A stretch of DNA of 64,000 bases, taken from positions 248,001 to 312,000 of the forward strand of contig NZ_JAAJBU010000003.1 in the NCBI RefSeq assembly GCF_011392125.1. Direction: 5' to 3'. This DNA is from Flavobacterium lotistagni. Its GTDB lineage: Bacteria > Bacteroidota > Bacteroidia > Flavobacteriales > Flavobacteriaceae. Positions 24,832-33,745 of the stretch are shown in pieces. Positions within the stretch are counted from its first letter, which is position 1. Each line of letters begins with the position of its first letter. Made by a program: the position numbers and the translations under genes. The notes under the pieces are model-generated. The model was not told where the DNA came from. It did no database searches and saw only the letters and a list, made by a program, of their open reading frames with translations.

Positions 24832-27800
24832 ATGAAAACAATTTACCAAAAGTTGTTATTTTTTATGTTGCTCCTGCCCTCGGGGATTTTTGCACAAAGC
24901 ACCATAGAGGGTACTGTTCTCGATAAAGTATCGAAGCAGCCGATTCCGGGAGTCAACGTTCTAATTCAGGGATCGACCGCCGGCAGTCAGACTGATTTTG
25001 ATGGAAAATTCAAAATTGGCCCAGTCAAGAAAGGCGACAAACTCAGTTTTTCTTATGTTGGTTACAACCCGGCAGTTGTTGCCTATAACGGAGAAGCCAA
25101 TCTTACGGTTAGCCTCGAAGAGCAGGCCAATCAGTTGCAAGAAGTAATGATCCAAGTTGGGTATGGTTCTGCTAAAAAGAAAGACGCAACAGGTTCGGTG
25201 TCGTTGATTACCTCCAAAGATTTTAACAAAGGAGCCATTGTGTCGGTTGACCAATTACTTGCGGGAAAAGCTGCTGGTGTTAGGATTACCAATAATGGAG
25301 GTTCTCCGGACTCTGCACCTAATATTAGAATTAGAGGAGGCGCTTCTCTGAACGCTTCTAACAATCCATTAATTATTATCGATGGGGTGCCATTGAGTGA
25401 TTTGAACCCAGCTGGGGTGAATAACCCTTTTACGTTAATAAATCCTAATGATATTGAGAGTTTTTCAATTCTGAAAGATGCCTCAGCAACTGCTATTTAT
25501 GGTGTTAGGGCTTCAAACGGTGTAATATTGATTACCACTAAAAAAGGAACCAGTGGAGAGCCGCAATTCAATTATTCGGCAAATGTTTCCATGGGTAAGT
25601 TGGCTAAGTCGCTTGACGTGATGAATGGTGATCAATACATGAAATTCATTCAGAGATATCATCCCACTAAAACCAACCTGCTCGGAGTTGATGATCCAAA
25701 TACCACAGCTACAGATGACCTCGGTACTACTGATGTGATTGAGGGTAGAATCTTGAGTAACACAGATTGGGAAGATCAGATTCTAAGAACGGCGATTTCT
25801 ACAGACCATAACTTTACAGCTAGAGCCAACCTATACAAAAAAATTCCATTCAGATTTTCTTTAGGTTACAGCAATGTTCAGGGGTTAGTAAAGACGAGCG
25901 ATTATGAGCGTCTGACCTATTCCTTCAAGATGACTCCTAAATTCTTGAACGATGATTTGAAAATCGATCTCAACGCAAAAGGAACATATACCGATAAAAA
26001 TAGTATTGATGAAGGAGGTTCTCTTGGGAATGCCTTGAGTATGGATCCGACCAAACCTGTTTACGATTCAAGTCCTGGAAGCATTTTCGGAGGCTATGCC
26101 CAATCGCTTGACACCAACAACTCTATTCTTGGTTCTTGGAACCCTTTAGCGGTTTTGAATCAGAGGGAAAGGCCAGAAAGGGCTTTGAGATTCTTGGGAA
26201 ACATCGAGTTTGATTACAAGCTTCCGTTCCTAAGAGATTTGCGAGCAGTGTTGAATTTAGGAATAGATGCCTCACAGGCCAGAATCAGAGAAAGCTATTC
26301 CAACAACGCGATTGCTAAATACACAAGGGTGCCAGTCTCAACCACTCCAAACCAATATATTTTCAACCCCGGATTGGCTTATCTTGAGAACCAAACCTCT
26401 ACCAATACAACAATGGATGCCTATTTGGCTTACAGTAAAAGCCTCACAGGGTTCATCACTAGATTTGATGCTCAGGCAGGATATTCTTATCAGAATTTCA
26501 AGGTCGATGGCAATAAATACGAAACGCAGACCGACCCAGTTACTGGAGTACAAATTCCCAAAGTTGATCCAAATGACCCGAACAAAAGATATTACTCTCC
26601 ACTGAACCTTCAGGCTTTCTTTGCTAGAACCAATGTTGATTTGTTAGGTAAATACTTATTGACTGCCACCATGAGAGCTGATGCGACATCATTATATACA
26701 GCCGCTAACCGTTGGGGATACTTCCCAGCGTTGGGAGCAGCGTGGAAAATTAAAGAAGAGGCTTTTCTAAAGGATTCCAAAACAATTCGCGATTTGAAGT
26801 TAAGACTAGGTTGGGGTAAAACCGGACAATCTAACATAGCGAGTATTGATTTAGGAGGTAAATCGGTTGGCTATTTTCCAACACAACTACTTTTTACACC
26901 TGGGGATTTGAACAGCCAATATCTACCCAACATTACAGTATATACTCCGCTTAGCTATAGCGAAGATTTGACATGGGAAACCACAATCACTACCAATTTT
27001 GGGTTAGATTTCGAGTTGTTCAAAAACGGTTTGGTATCGGGAAGTGTTGATGTATACAAACGTAAAACTACAGATCTTTTGGCTGTGGTTACCTATCCAG
27101 CCGGAGGAACTGTTTCAGGTGATTTTGTGAAGAATATTGGAGAGATTGATGGTGAAGGTTTCGAATTTGCCTTGAATGTAAAGCCTATCAGTAATGATAA
27201 TTTTACTTGGACGCTTGGTGGAAACATCGCATACAATTATAGCACAGTAGCGAGTCTGGAAGACAGATCAGTGGTTCAGGTTCAAGATTCCAGCGTTGAA
27301 GGAACAGGCTCTTATTTGTTGTATCATCACGTGGGCGATCAGCCTAGATCAGCATGGGTATTCGAGCAGGTTTATGATGCCAATGGCGATATCGTTGTGG
27401 GCTCTTATGTTGATAGAAACGGAGATGGTCAGATTACCAATGCCGACAGATACTATGTGGCTACTCAGCCTAATTGGACCTACGGATTCAATACTAACAT
27501 CAGTTACAAAAATTGGGATTTTTCAGCTAATTTTAGAGGGCAACTTGGCGGTCAGGTGTATAACTTGAAGCAAAAGAACCAAGGAGCTCTGAGCAGTGCT
27601 GCCTCATTAAATGGAAATGCGCTTTACAATGTTCTTGAATCTGTCAATCCTTTGATTGTTGCCGGAAGTTTGAACAATGTACCATTTTCAGACCACTACC
27701 TAGAGGATGCTACCTTTTTAAGATGCGATAACATCTCACTTTCGTATAAATTCAATAAGTTCTTAAAAAAATCGACACTCAAACTAACAGGATCAGTTAA

Positions 27801-27918
27801 TAACGCTTTCTTGATTACTAATTATTCTGGTCAAGACCCTGAAAATTTTGGTGCTATTGATGGAAATTTCTATCCAAGACCAATCACCTATACATTTGGG
27901 TTAAGCCTTGACTTTTAA
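24832..27918 (+). CDS. susC: SusC-like TonB-dependent outer membrane transporter
   Basis: Outer-membrane channel that imports malto-oligosaccharides using TonB energy. 1028 residues. Signal peptide MKTIYQKLLFFMLLLPSGIFAQ, then a carboxypeptidase-regulatory-like beta domain (STIEGTVLDKVSKQPIPGVNV... about 23-95), then the TonB plug (QVGYGSAKKKDATGSVSLI and IRIRGGASLNASNNPLIIIDGVP), then a 22-strand-type barrel ending in an aromatic residue (TYTFGLSLDF). The plug ends AIYGVRASNGVILITTKKG as in SusC proteins. Start of the operon susC-susD-susE-amylase, divergent from the LacI gene. Confidence 0.95.
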   Translation: MKTIYQKLLFFMLLLPSGIFAQSTIEGTVLDKVSKQPIPGVNVLIQGSTAGSQTDFDGKFKIGPVKKGDKLSFSYVGYNPAVVAYNGEANLTVSLEEQANQLQEVMIQVGYGSAKKKDATGSVSLITSKDFNKGAIVSVDQLLAGKAAGVRITNNGGSPDSAPNIRIRGGASLNASNNPLIIIDGVPLSDLNPAGVNNPFTLINPNDIESFSILKDASATAIYGVRASNGVILITTKKGTSGEPQFNYSANVSMGKLAKSLDVMNGDQYMKFIQRYHPTKTNLLGVDDPNTTATDDLGTTDVIEGRILSNTDWEDQILRTAISTDHNFTARANLYKKIPFRFSLGYSNVQGLVKTSDYERLTYSFKMTPKFLNDDLKIDLNAKGTYTDKNSIDEGGSLGNALSMDPTKPVYDSSPGSIFGGYAQSLDTNNSILGSWNPLAVLNQRERPERALRFLGNIEFDYKLPFLRDLRAVLNLGIDASQARIRESYSNNAIAKYTRVPVSTTPNQYIFNPGLAYLENQTSTNTTMDAYLAYSKSLTGFITRFDAQAGYSYQNFKVDGNKYETQTDPVTGVQIPKVDPNDPNKRYYSPLNLQAFFARTNVDLLGKYLLTATMRADATSLYTAANRWGYFPALGAAWKIKEEAFLKDSKTIRDLKLRLGWGKTGQSNIASIDLGGKSVGYFPTQLLFTPGDLNSQYLPNITVYTPLSYSEDLTWETTITTNFGLDFELFKNGLVSGSVDVYKRKTTDLLAVVTYPAGGTVSGDFVKNIGEIDGEGFEFALNVKPISNDNFTWTLGGNIAYNYSTVASLEDRSVVQVQDSSVEGTGSYLLYHHVGDQPRSAWVFEQVYDANGDIVVGSYVDRNGDGQITNADRYYVATQPNWTYGFNTNISYKNWDFSANFRGQLGGQVYNLKQKNQGALSSAASLNGNALYNVLESVNPLIVAGSLNNVPFSDHYLEDATFLRCDNISLSYKFNKFLKKSTLKLTGSVNNAFLITNYSGQDPENFGAIDGNFYPRPITYTFGLSLDF

Positions 27919-27929
27919 TAAACAAATAA

Positions 27930-29537
27930 ATGATGAAGACATTTAAAATACATGGTATCGGATTAGGGTTAATTCTCCTACTATCCATTGGTTGTACAGA
28001 CGACCTTAACACAGAACCTAAAGGGAAAGATAAAAACCTAGAACAGTTACTAGCAGAGCAGCCTACTTTGGCCGGTTTGGTTTCTCAGGTATACGGCTCC
28101 TTAGCTTTATCTGGGCCTTCAGGTCCAGGAAGTACTAACGTTCCCGGCGATGACCCAGGTGAATCACCTTTCTTAAGAGGGATTATCAACTTGCAGGATT
28201 TTACTGCTGATGGCATGAAAAATCGATGGGGTGATAACGGGCTAGACCAACTTACAACAGCCACAGACTGGACCAACAACAACAAGTTTTTTGGTTACTT
28301 GTATAATAGGATTTATTACACGGCTACCCAAGCTAATGGTGTAATTAATCAAATGAATTTATACAATATATCCAGTAAAGATCAAATCATCAGCGAAATG
28401 CGATTCTTACGGGCTTTGGCTTATTATTATTTGATAGACTGTTTTGGTAAAGGACCTCTTTTACTTGAAACTGATGCGCCAGGTACATTAAAAGCGGAAT
28501 CAACCCGTGCAGAGATTTTCGATTTCCTAGAATCTGAATTATTAGACATTGAGCCAAAACTGCCTATGTATATCGGTTACGGACAAGCCAACCGATCTAC
28601 AGCCAGAATGTTGCTCGCTAAGCTTTATTTGAATGCGGAAGTTTACAGAGGAACCAACCGTTATGCAGACGCGATGACTTATGCTAAAAAAGTGATTGAC
28701 GAAGGTGGATACAGTTTAGCACCCAATTTTGGAAGTTTATTCCAAGCCGACAATGACCGGACTTCTGCTAAAAACGAGATTATTTATGCTTTAATTGCTG
28801 ATTCACAAGTAAGTCAAAGCTATGGCAATACCACTTATCTGATTAATGGAAGTTTAAATGACATTACCATGAATGCCAATGACTACGGAAATCCAGGTGG
28901 AGGAACCAATGCATGGGGCGGGCATAGAGCAACCAAAGCATGGTATGGTTTATTTGGAAACTCTACTGCTGCACTTGAAGCTTCAAATGATGCCAGAGCT
29001 CAGTTGTTCTGGACAGGGTCAAGCAATGAAGATCCCGCAAAACGCCACAATTACGAGATGAACGATTATAAAGCCTGGATTGATGGATTTCCTTCAACGA
29101 AGTTCAGAAACACCAATTTCATAGGAACTACAACTATTGCTTCATTTGCCAACACAGATTTTCCACTTTTTAGATTGGCTGATGTTTATCTAATTTATGC
29201 TGAATGTGTGGCAAGAGGAGCTGGAGGAAGTGTATCTGAAGCAGTGGGCTATGTGAATGATATTCGGACCCGTTCTAACGCTACCACAATCACAGCCGGA
29301 GATTTGACACCTGACTTTGTTCTAGAAGAGCGGGCCAGAGAGTTGAATTTTGAAGGACACAGAAGAACTGATTTGATTCGTTATGGTAAGTTTACAGGCG
29401 GTTCATACCTATGGCCATGGAAAGGTGGTGTGAAAGACGGAACTTCTATACCAGCACACTACAACTTGTTTCCAATACCACTCAAAGCCATTCAGGCCAA
29501 TCCTAATCTTACACAAAATCCAGGATACACTAATTAA
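27930..29537 (+). CDS. susD: SusD/RagB-family starch-binding lipoprotein
   Basis: Surface lipoprotein that caps the SusC channel and binds the glycan. 535 residues with a lipoprotein signal ending LLLSIGC (lipidated C22), then TPR-like helices (ISEMRFLRALAYYYLIDCFGKGPLL near 150) and the SusD C-terminal pattern LADVYLIYAECVARG, LEERARELNFEGHRRTDLIRYGKF, LFPIPLKAIQANPNLTQNPGY. It starts 11 bp after susC. A second Met directly follows the first (MMKTF). Confidence 0.95.
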   Translation: MMKTFKIHGIGLGLILLLSIGCTDDLNTEPKGKDKNLEQLLAEQPTLAGLVSQVYGSLALSGPSGPGSTNVPGDDPGESPFLRGIINLQDFTADGMKNRWGDNGLDQLTTATDWTNNNKFFGYLYNRIYYTATQANGVINQMNLYNISSKDQIISEMRFLRALAYYYLIDCFGKGPLLLETDAPGTLKAESTRAEIFDFLESELLDIEPKLPMYIGYGQANRSTARMLLAKLYLNAEVYRGTNRYADAMTYAKKVIDEGGYSLAPNFGSLFQADNDRTSAKNEIIYALIADSQVSQSYGNTTYLINGSLNDITMNANDYGNPGGGTNAWGGHRATKAWYGLFGNSTAALEASNDARAQLFWTGSSNEDPAKRHNYEMNDYKAWIDGFPSTKFRNTNFIGTTTIASFANTDFPLFRLADVYLIYAECVARGAGGSVSEAVGYVNDIRTRSNATTITAGDLTPDFVLEERARELNFEGHRRTDLIRYGKFTGGSYLWPWKGGVKDGTSIPAHYNLFPIPLKAIQANPNLTQNPGYTN

Positions 29538-29549
29538 ATGGAATTACCA

Positions 29550-30680
29550 ATGAAAAATATACTGAAAATAGCAACCTTGTTTCTTGTATTTACTGCTTTC
29601 TGGTCGTGTACAAATGATAAAGACCCCGTGGCTGGCGGAACTGCTTTCGAACTACGTAAAGATGCGTTGGTTACACCACCAACAGTATTTTCTGAAGCCA
29701 ACAAAAGTGATACATTCGCGATTTTGAATTGGGATAGAAGTACTTATGGTGTTTCAAGTGTACCCAAATACTACGTGGTTATATCTGACCAAGCCAACCC
29801 AGCTAATGAAGTTGTACTTCCTGATTTGGTGATTGATACTGAAGCAGACTCCAGAACTTCAACCTTGTCAGTAGACGATTTGAATACTGCGATGAACCAA
29901 CTTCCTAGCTTTAATTGCAACCAAATGAACATCGATATCAAGATTAAGTCGATATTGGGGATTTCTTCGAATTCGATTCCTCAATATTCAAATCCGATTT
30001 CTGTTGCCGTTACAGGTTATCCTAAAACGCCACTTGCTTTAGCTTTTGTTAAGGATTCAGGCGACCCGAATGCAGCATTGAAATTGGCCAGTTCTAGTTT
30101 CTTGACAAATTCGGATTATGAAGGTTATATGTATCTAGAGCCGGGGAATTATAAATTCTATCAGCCGGATGCTTGTGGTGATTATACCTCGCCAACTGTA
30201 TACGGACTTACTGCAGGAAGCTTGGTGGCAGGAGGCTCTGATTCGTTTAATGTTGCTGTTGCTGGGCACTATTTTGTAAAAGCAAACTTGAGTTCTACTG
30301 CAACTAATGGAGTACCCGCGCTATCATATGCTATCTCATCGTTTACTTCTTTTGGAATTTTCGGTACCGCTAAAGGAGTTCCTTTTGCAACAAACCGACC
30401 GATGACTTACAATTCAACAACCAAAAAATGGGAATTGACTTTCGAACTTTTCAAAGGCAGGAAGTTCAGATTCAAATCGGTGAACGGAAACCCGGCAGTG
30501 TCACTGTTAGGTGCTGGTTCAACCTCTGGCGTGCTGAATCATTATCCACTTACCGATTTGGCTACCTCTGCGGGCGACATTAGAGTTCCGGGAACCGATG
30601 ACGGAAGTAAACAGAATTACGTTATTACATTGGATACCAACACACCAAGAAATTACACCTACGAATTGGTAGCTAATTAA
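29550..30680 (+). CDS. SusE/SusF-like starch-binding lipoprotein
   Basis: Predicted surface lipoprotein with tandem starch-binding modules. I chose the ATG at 29550 because it gives a proper lipoprotein signal (MKNILKIATLFLVFTAFWSC, lipidated C20). The ATG at 29538, directly behind the susD stop, would add four residues. The N-terminal region (about 40-145) resembles the SusE Ig-like domain (TFAILNWDRSTYG...YYVVISDQANPANEVV). The following modules contain GYMYLEPGNYKFYQPDACGDY and KWELTFELFKGRKFRFKS, the aromatic pattern of CBM-like SusE/F modules. 376 residues, close to SusE length. Confidence 0.85.
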   Translation: MKNILKIATLFLVFTAFWSCTNDKDPVAGGTAFELRKDALVTPPTVFSEANKSDTFAILNWDRSTYGVSSVPKYYVVISDQANPANEVVLPDLVIDTEADSRTSTLSVDDLNTAMNQLPSFNCNQMNIDIKIKSILGISSNSIPQYSNPISVAVTGYPKTPLALAFVKDSGDPNAALKLASSSFLTNSDYEGYMYLEPGNYKFYQPDACGDYTSPTVYGLTAGSLVAGGSDSFNVAVAGHYFVKANLSSTATNGVPALSYAISSFTSFGIFGTAKGVPFATNRPMTYNSTTKKWELTFELFKGRKFRFKSVNGNPAVSLLGAGSTSGVLNHYPLTDLATSAGDIRVPGTDDGSKQNYVITLDTNTPRNYTYELVAN

Positions 30681-30699
30681 ATTTAAAAAAATGCTAACG

Positions 30700-30728
30700 A
30701 AAGGGCTGCCTAATAACAGCCCTTTTTT
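30700..30728 (+). terminator. Intrinsic terminator between the susE-like gene and the amylase
   Basis: AAGGGCTG, 8-nt loop, CAGCCCTT, then T tract: a perfect 8-bp stem. Within the operon it probably lets only part of the transcripts continue into the amylase gene 15 bp downstream. Confidence 0.85.
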
Positions 30729-30742
30729 AACAAAAGAAGACT

Positions 30743-33634
30743 ATGAAAAAGACAGTTTTATTCAGTTGGTTATTTAGCTTGTTTTCGGTTGTGATGTACT
30801 CACAAGTAACGATTTCACCAGCTACTTTCAACGTGACAGATCAGATTACTATTACCGTAACCTATCCTATTACAACATGTAATACAATGGGAAATTCTCC
30901 GGTCAAGGTATATATGCACGCTGGAATCGGAAATTCATCCAATGCTTTTGGATTTTCAGTAATAGGAAATTGGGGTGTTGACAATGGCGTCGGACTTATG
31001 TCTAATGTAGGGCCAGGGGTTTACCGCATTACTTTGACTCCAAGTGTATACTTCGGGCTCAATGCAACCCAGCAAGCCGGAGCCACAAAAATGGGAATGG
31101 TTTTCAGAAATGCTACGGGCACCCAAACTTTAAAAAAGGCACCTTCTTGTGGCGATTTTATTTTCGACGTCGGGCTTTTTCAAACCACTCTTACAACACC
31201 TGCTGAGAACAGTACGACCATTATCAATTCTGGTGGCAGCAGAACAATTCAGGCTACCAATACTAACGGCGATGCAAATTACAATCTCAAGGCCAACGGA
31301 GTCAGTATCAATACAGCTAGCGGAACATCCTATTCGTTCACACACACAGATATTACGCAAAATCAAAGCTATGAGTTAGAGGTTTCACAAGGCACTTCGC
31401 TGCAAACCAAAAAGTTTTATGTAGTGGTCGATCCCGGAGTAATTTCGCAAGCCTTGCCGTCCCCAACATTAGAAGATGGAGTCAACTATAACGCCTCTGA
31501 CCCAAGCAAAGCCACCTTAGTGTTAACAGCACCCGGAAAAGATTTCATCTATGTAGCCGGAAGCTTCAACAACTATCAGCCAGGTCCGAGTCATGCCATG
31601 AAAAAAGATCCAACTACCGGAAAATTCTGGTTGGAACTTACAGGTTTAACAGCAAACGTTGATTATACCTATCAATATTGGGTAGTTGATAACACGCCAA
31701 CGACCAATTCGCCCAGATTAGTAAAAACTGCTGATCCATTCTCAACTATGGTGTTATCACCATTTGATGACCCGGGCATTCCATCGGTCAATTATCCGAA
31801 CATCCCAGCATATCCTAGCGGACAAGAAAGAGAAGTGACTTGGTTTAAAACCGGACAAACACCTTACAATTGGCAAGTCACCAATTTTACTAAGCCTAAA
31901 AAAGAAGACTTAGTGGTATATGAAGTATTGATTCGCGATTTTGATTCCCAAAGAAGTTATCAAAATTTAATTGATCGTATCGATTATTTCAGAAACCTAA
32001 AGATCAATGCCATCGAACTTATGCCGGTAATGGAATATGAAGGCAATGAGAGTTGGGGATACAATACCTCGTTCCATCTGGCTTTAGATAAATTCTACGG
32101 TCCAGAGAACAAACTTCGAGAGTTTATCGACTTGTGTCACCAAAACGGAATTGCGGTGATTCTTGACGTTGCGCTAAATCACGCCTTCGGAAGAAACCCG
32201 ATGAACCGCATGTGGATGTCTGATCCTGATGGAGACGGTTGGGGTGGTCCGGCATCAGATAGCCCATATTTTAATGTTACTGCCACACACAGCTATAGTG
32301 TAGGAAACGATTTCAACCACAGTTCAGAATACACCAGATATTATGTAAGAAGGGTTATCAAACACTGGATTGAAGAGTTTAAAATTGATGGTTTCCGTTG
32401 GGATTTAACCAAAGGGTTCACACAGAATTGCACCGGGAGCGATGCTTGTACAAATTCCTACCAGCAAGACCGCGTGGATGTACTGCGCGCTTATGCTGAT
32501 TATTCTTGGAGTTTAGATCCGTACCACTATGCCATTTTTGAACACCTAGGGGCAGCCAATGAAGAACAGCAATGGGCCAATTACCGAATCAGTGGCGAAG
32601 CAGATGGCATTAGCAAAGGGGTTATGATGTGGGGCGAATCTTATGCAGCATACAAAGATTTGGCTAGAGGTTCTGGAGCCAGTATCGCCGGAATTGGTTC
32701 AGACTCACGTGGCTTTACTGCTAAAAGACTTTTGGGATATCCTGAAAGCCATGATAAAGACAGGGTGATGTATGAAGCCATTACTTTTGGTGTGGCCGGA
32801 ACAACTTCGCCTTTGAATAATTTGAACAATGCCCTAGGTAGAATGTCAGCTATTGGAGCTACATCCATCTTGATTCCTGGACCAAAAATGATTTGGCATT
32901 TTGCCGAAATGGGAATGAACGACTCCATCTGGACTTGCAACAACGGAACGGTCAATACCGACTATGATGGCGGTACACCAGCCGGAGATTGTAAGCTCGA
33001 CACCAAACCACAACCCCAATGGACCAATAACTGGCTCAATGTTCCGCAAAGGGCCCAAATTTATAGCGACTGGTCAAGATTTATCGATTTGAAGAAAACC
33101 CAGCCGGTCTTTGAAGGCAGTTATTCTATCAGTCCCGATGGTGGCAATACACTCAAACAAAGAATTTATGTTTTCAATACGTCTTTGCCAACCAATGAAA
33201 TTAGAAACGTAGTGATATTGGCCAACTTCTCGGTGGAAAACCAAACCATTAATCCGAATTTCTACACTACCGGAACTTGGTACAACCTGATGGACAATTC
33301 TACTTATGAAGTAACCAATACTACGGCGCCTATCTCAATACCAGCAGGTCAATTCAGAGTATTTGGCGATCGTGCTGCTACCTTGAGCAATGACGTTTTT
33401 GATTTGAGTGACAGTGTAACCTTATTCCCCAATCCGTCGGACGATTATTTTTCAATCAATACCAACACCAGTAAAGTGGAAGTTTATTCGATTTCAGGGC
33501 AGCTCGTGAAAACTTTTGGCGCGCAACGCATCGATTCGAGATTCGATGTTACTGATTTGAAAGCTGGGGTTTATTTGGTTAAAATCACCGATAGCAACAA
33601 CCGCTTGAAAACCACAAGGCTGATCAAGCAATAA
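30743..33634 (+). CDS. Secreted multidomain GH13 alpha-amylase with T9SS sorting domain
   Basis: Extracellular or surface starch hydrolase, 963 residues. Signal peptide MKKTVLFSWLFSLFSVVMYSQ. An N-terminal module (about 22-150) has no match I can name, followed by an Ig-like module (150-235), then a CBM48/isoamylase-N-like module (GKDFIYVAGSFNNYQPG near 270). The GH13 barrel begins near VVYEVLIRDFDSQRSYQNL, with nucleophile D554 in DGFRWDLTKGF, acid/base E600 in YAIFEHLG and D671 in PESHDKDR. The last 70 residues are a type A T9SS C-terminal domain (LFPNPSDDYFSINTNTSKVEVYSISGQLVKTF...GVYLVKITDSNNRLKTTRLIKQ). It is the only T9SS cargo visible in this starch locus. Confidence 0.94.
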   Translation: MKKTVLFSWLFSLFSVVMYSQVTISPATFNVTDQITITVTYPITTCNTMGNSPVKVYMHAGIGNSSNAFGFSVIGNWGVDNGVGLMSNVGPGVYRITLTPSVYFGLNATQQAGATKMGMVFRNATGTQTLKKAPSCGDFIFDVGLFQTTLTTPAENSTTIINSGGSRTIQATNTNGDANYNLKANGVSINTASGTSYSFTHTDITQNQSYELEVSQGTSLQTKKFYVVVDPGVISQALPSPTLEDGVNYNASDPSKATLVLTAPGKDFIYVAGSFNNYQPGPSHAMKKDPTTGKFWLELTGLTANVDYTYQYWVVDNTPTTNSPRLVKTADPFSTMVLSPFDDPGIPSVNYPNIPAYPSGQEREVTWFKTGQTPYNWQVTNFTKPKKEDLVVYEVLIRDFDSQRSYQNLIDRIDYFRNLKINAIELMPVMEYEGNESWGYNTSFHLALDKFYGPENKLREFIDLCHQNGIAVILDVALNHAFGRNPMNRMWMSDPDGDGWGGPASDSPYFNVTATHSYSVGNDFNHSSEYTRYYVRRVIKHWIEEFKIDGFRWDLTKGFTQNCTGSDACTNSYQQDRVDVLRAYADYSWSLDPYHYAIFEHLGAANEEQQWANYRISGEADGISKGVMMWGESYAAYKDLARGSGASIAGIGSDSRGFTAKRLLGYPESHDKDRVMYEAITFGVAGTTSPLNNLNNALGRMSAIGATSILIPGPKMIWHFAEMGMNDSIWTCNNGTVNTDYDGGTPAGDCKLDTKPQPQWTNNWLNVPQRAQIYSDWSRFIDLKKTQPVFEGSYSISPDGGNTLKQRIYVFNTSLPTNEIRNVVILANFSVENQTINPNFYTTGTWYNLMDNSTYEVTNTTAPISIPAGQFRVFGDRAATLSNDVFDLSDSVTLFPNPSDDYFSINTNTSKVEVYSISGQLVKTFGAQRIDSRFDVTDLKAGVYLVKITDSNNRLKTTRLIKQ

Positions 33635-33659
33635 AATAGTAGTTGAGTTATATTAATAA

Positions 33660-33695
33660 AAAAGCCTTCTCGAATTTTTTTGAGAGGGTTTTTTG
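33660..33695 (+). terminator. Intrinsic terminator after the amylase gene
   Basis: CCTTCTC and GAGAGGG form a 7-bp stem (one G-T pair) around a T-rich loop, flanked by A6 and T6; ends the starch operon. Confidence 0.75.
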
Positions 33696-33706
33696 TTTTT
33701 CAGGGA

Positions 33707-33741
33707 TTTGTTTTAACAACTGAACTAAAGTGCTAAATTTG
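33707..33741 (+). promoter_or_regulatory. Predicted promoter of the AsmA-like gene
   Basis: TTTG at 33707-33710, 23 bp spacing, TAAATTTG at 33734-33741. The ATG follows after only 4 bp, so the transcript may be leaderless. Confidence 0.55.
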
Positions 33742-33745
33742 CCGC

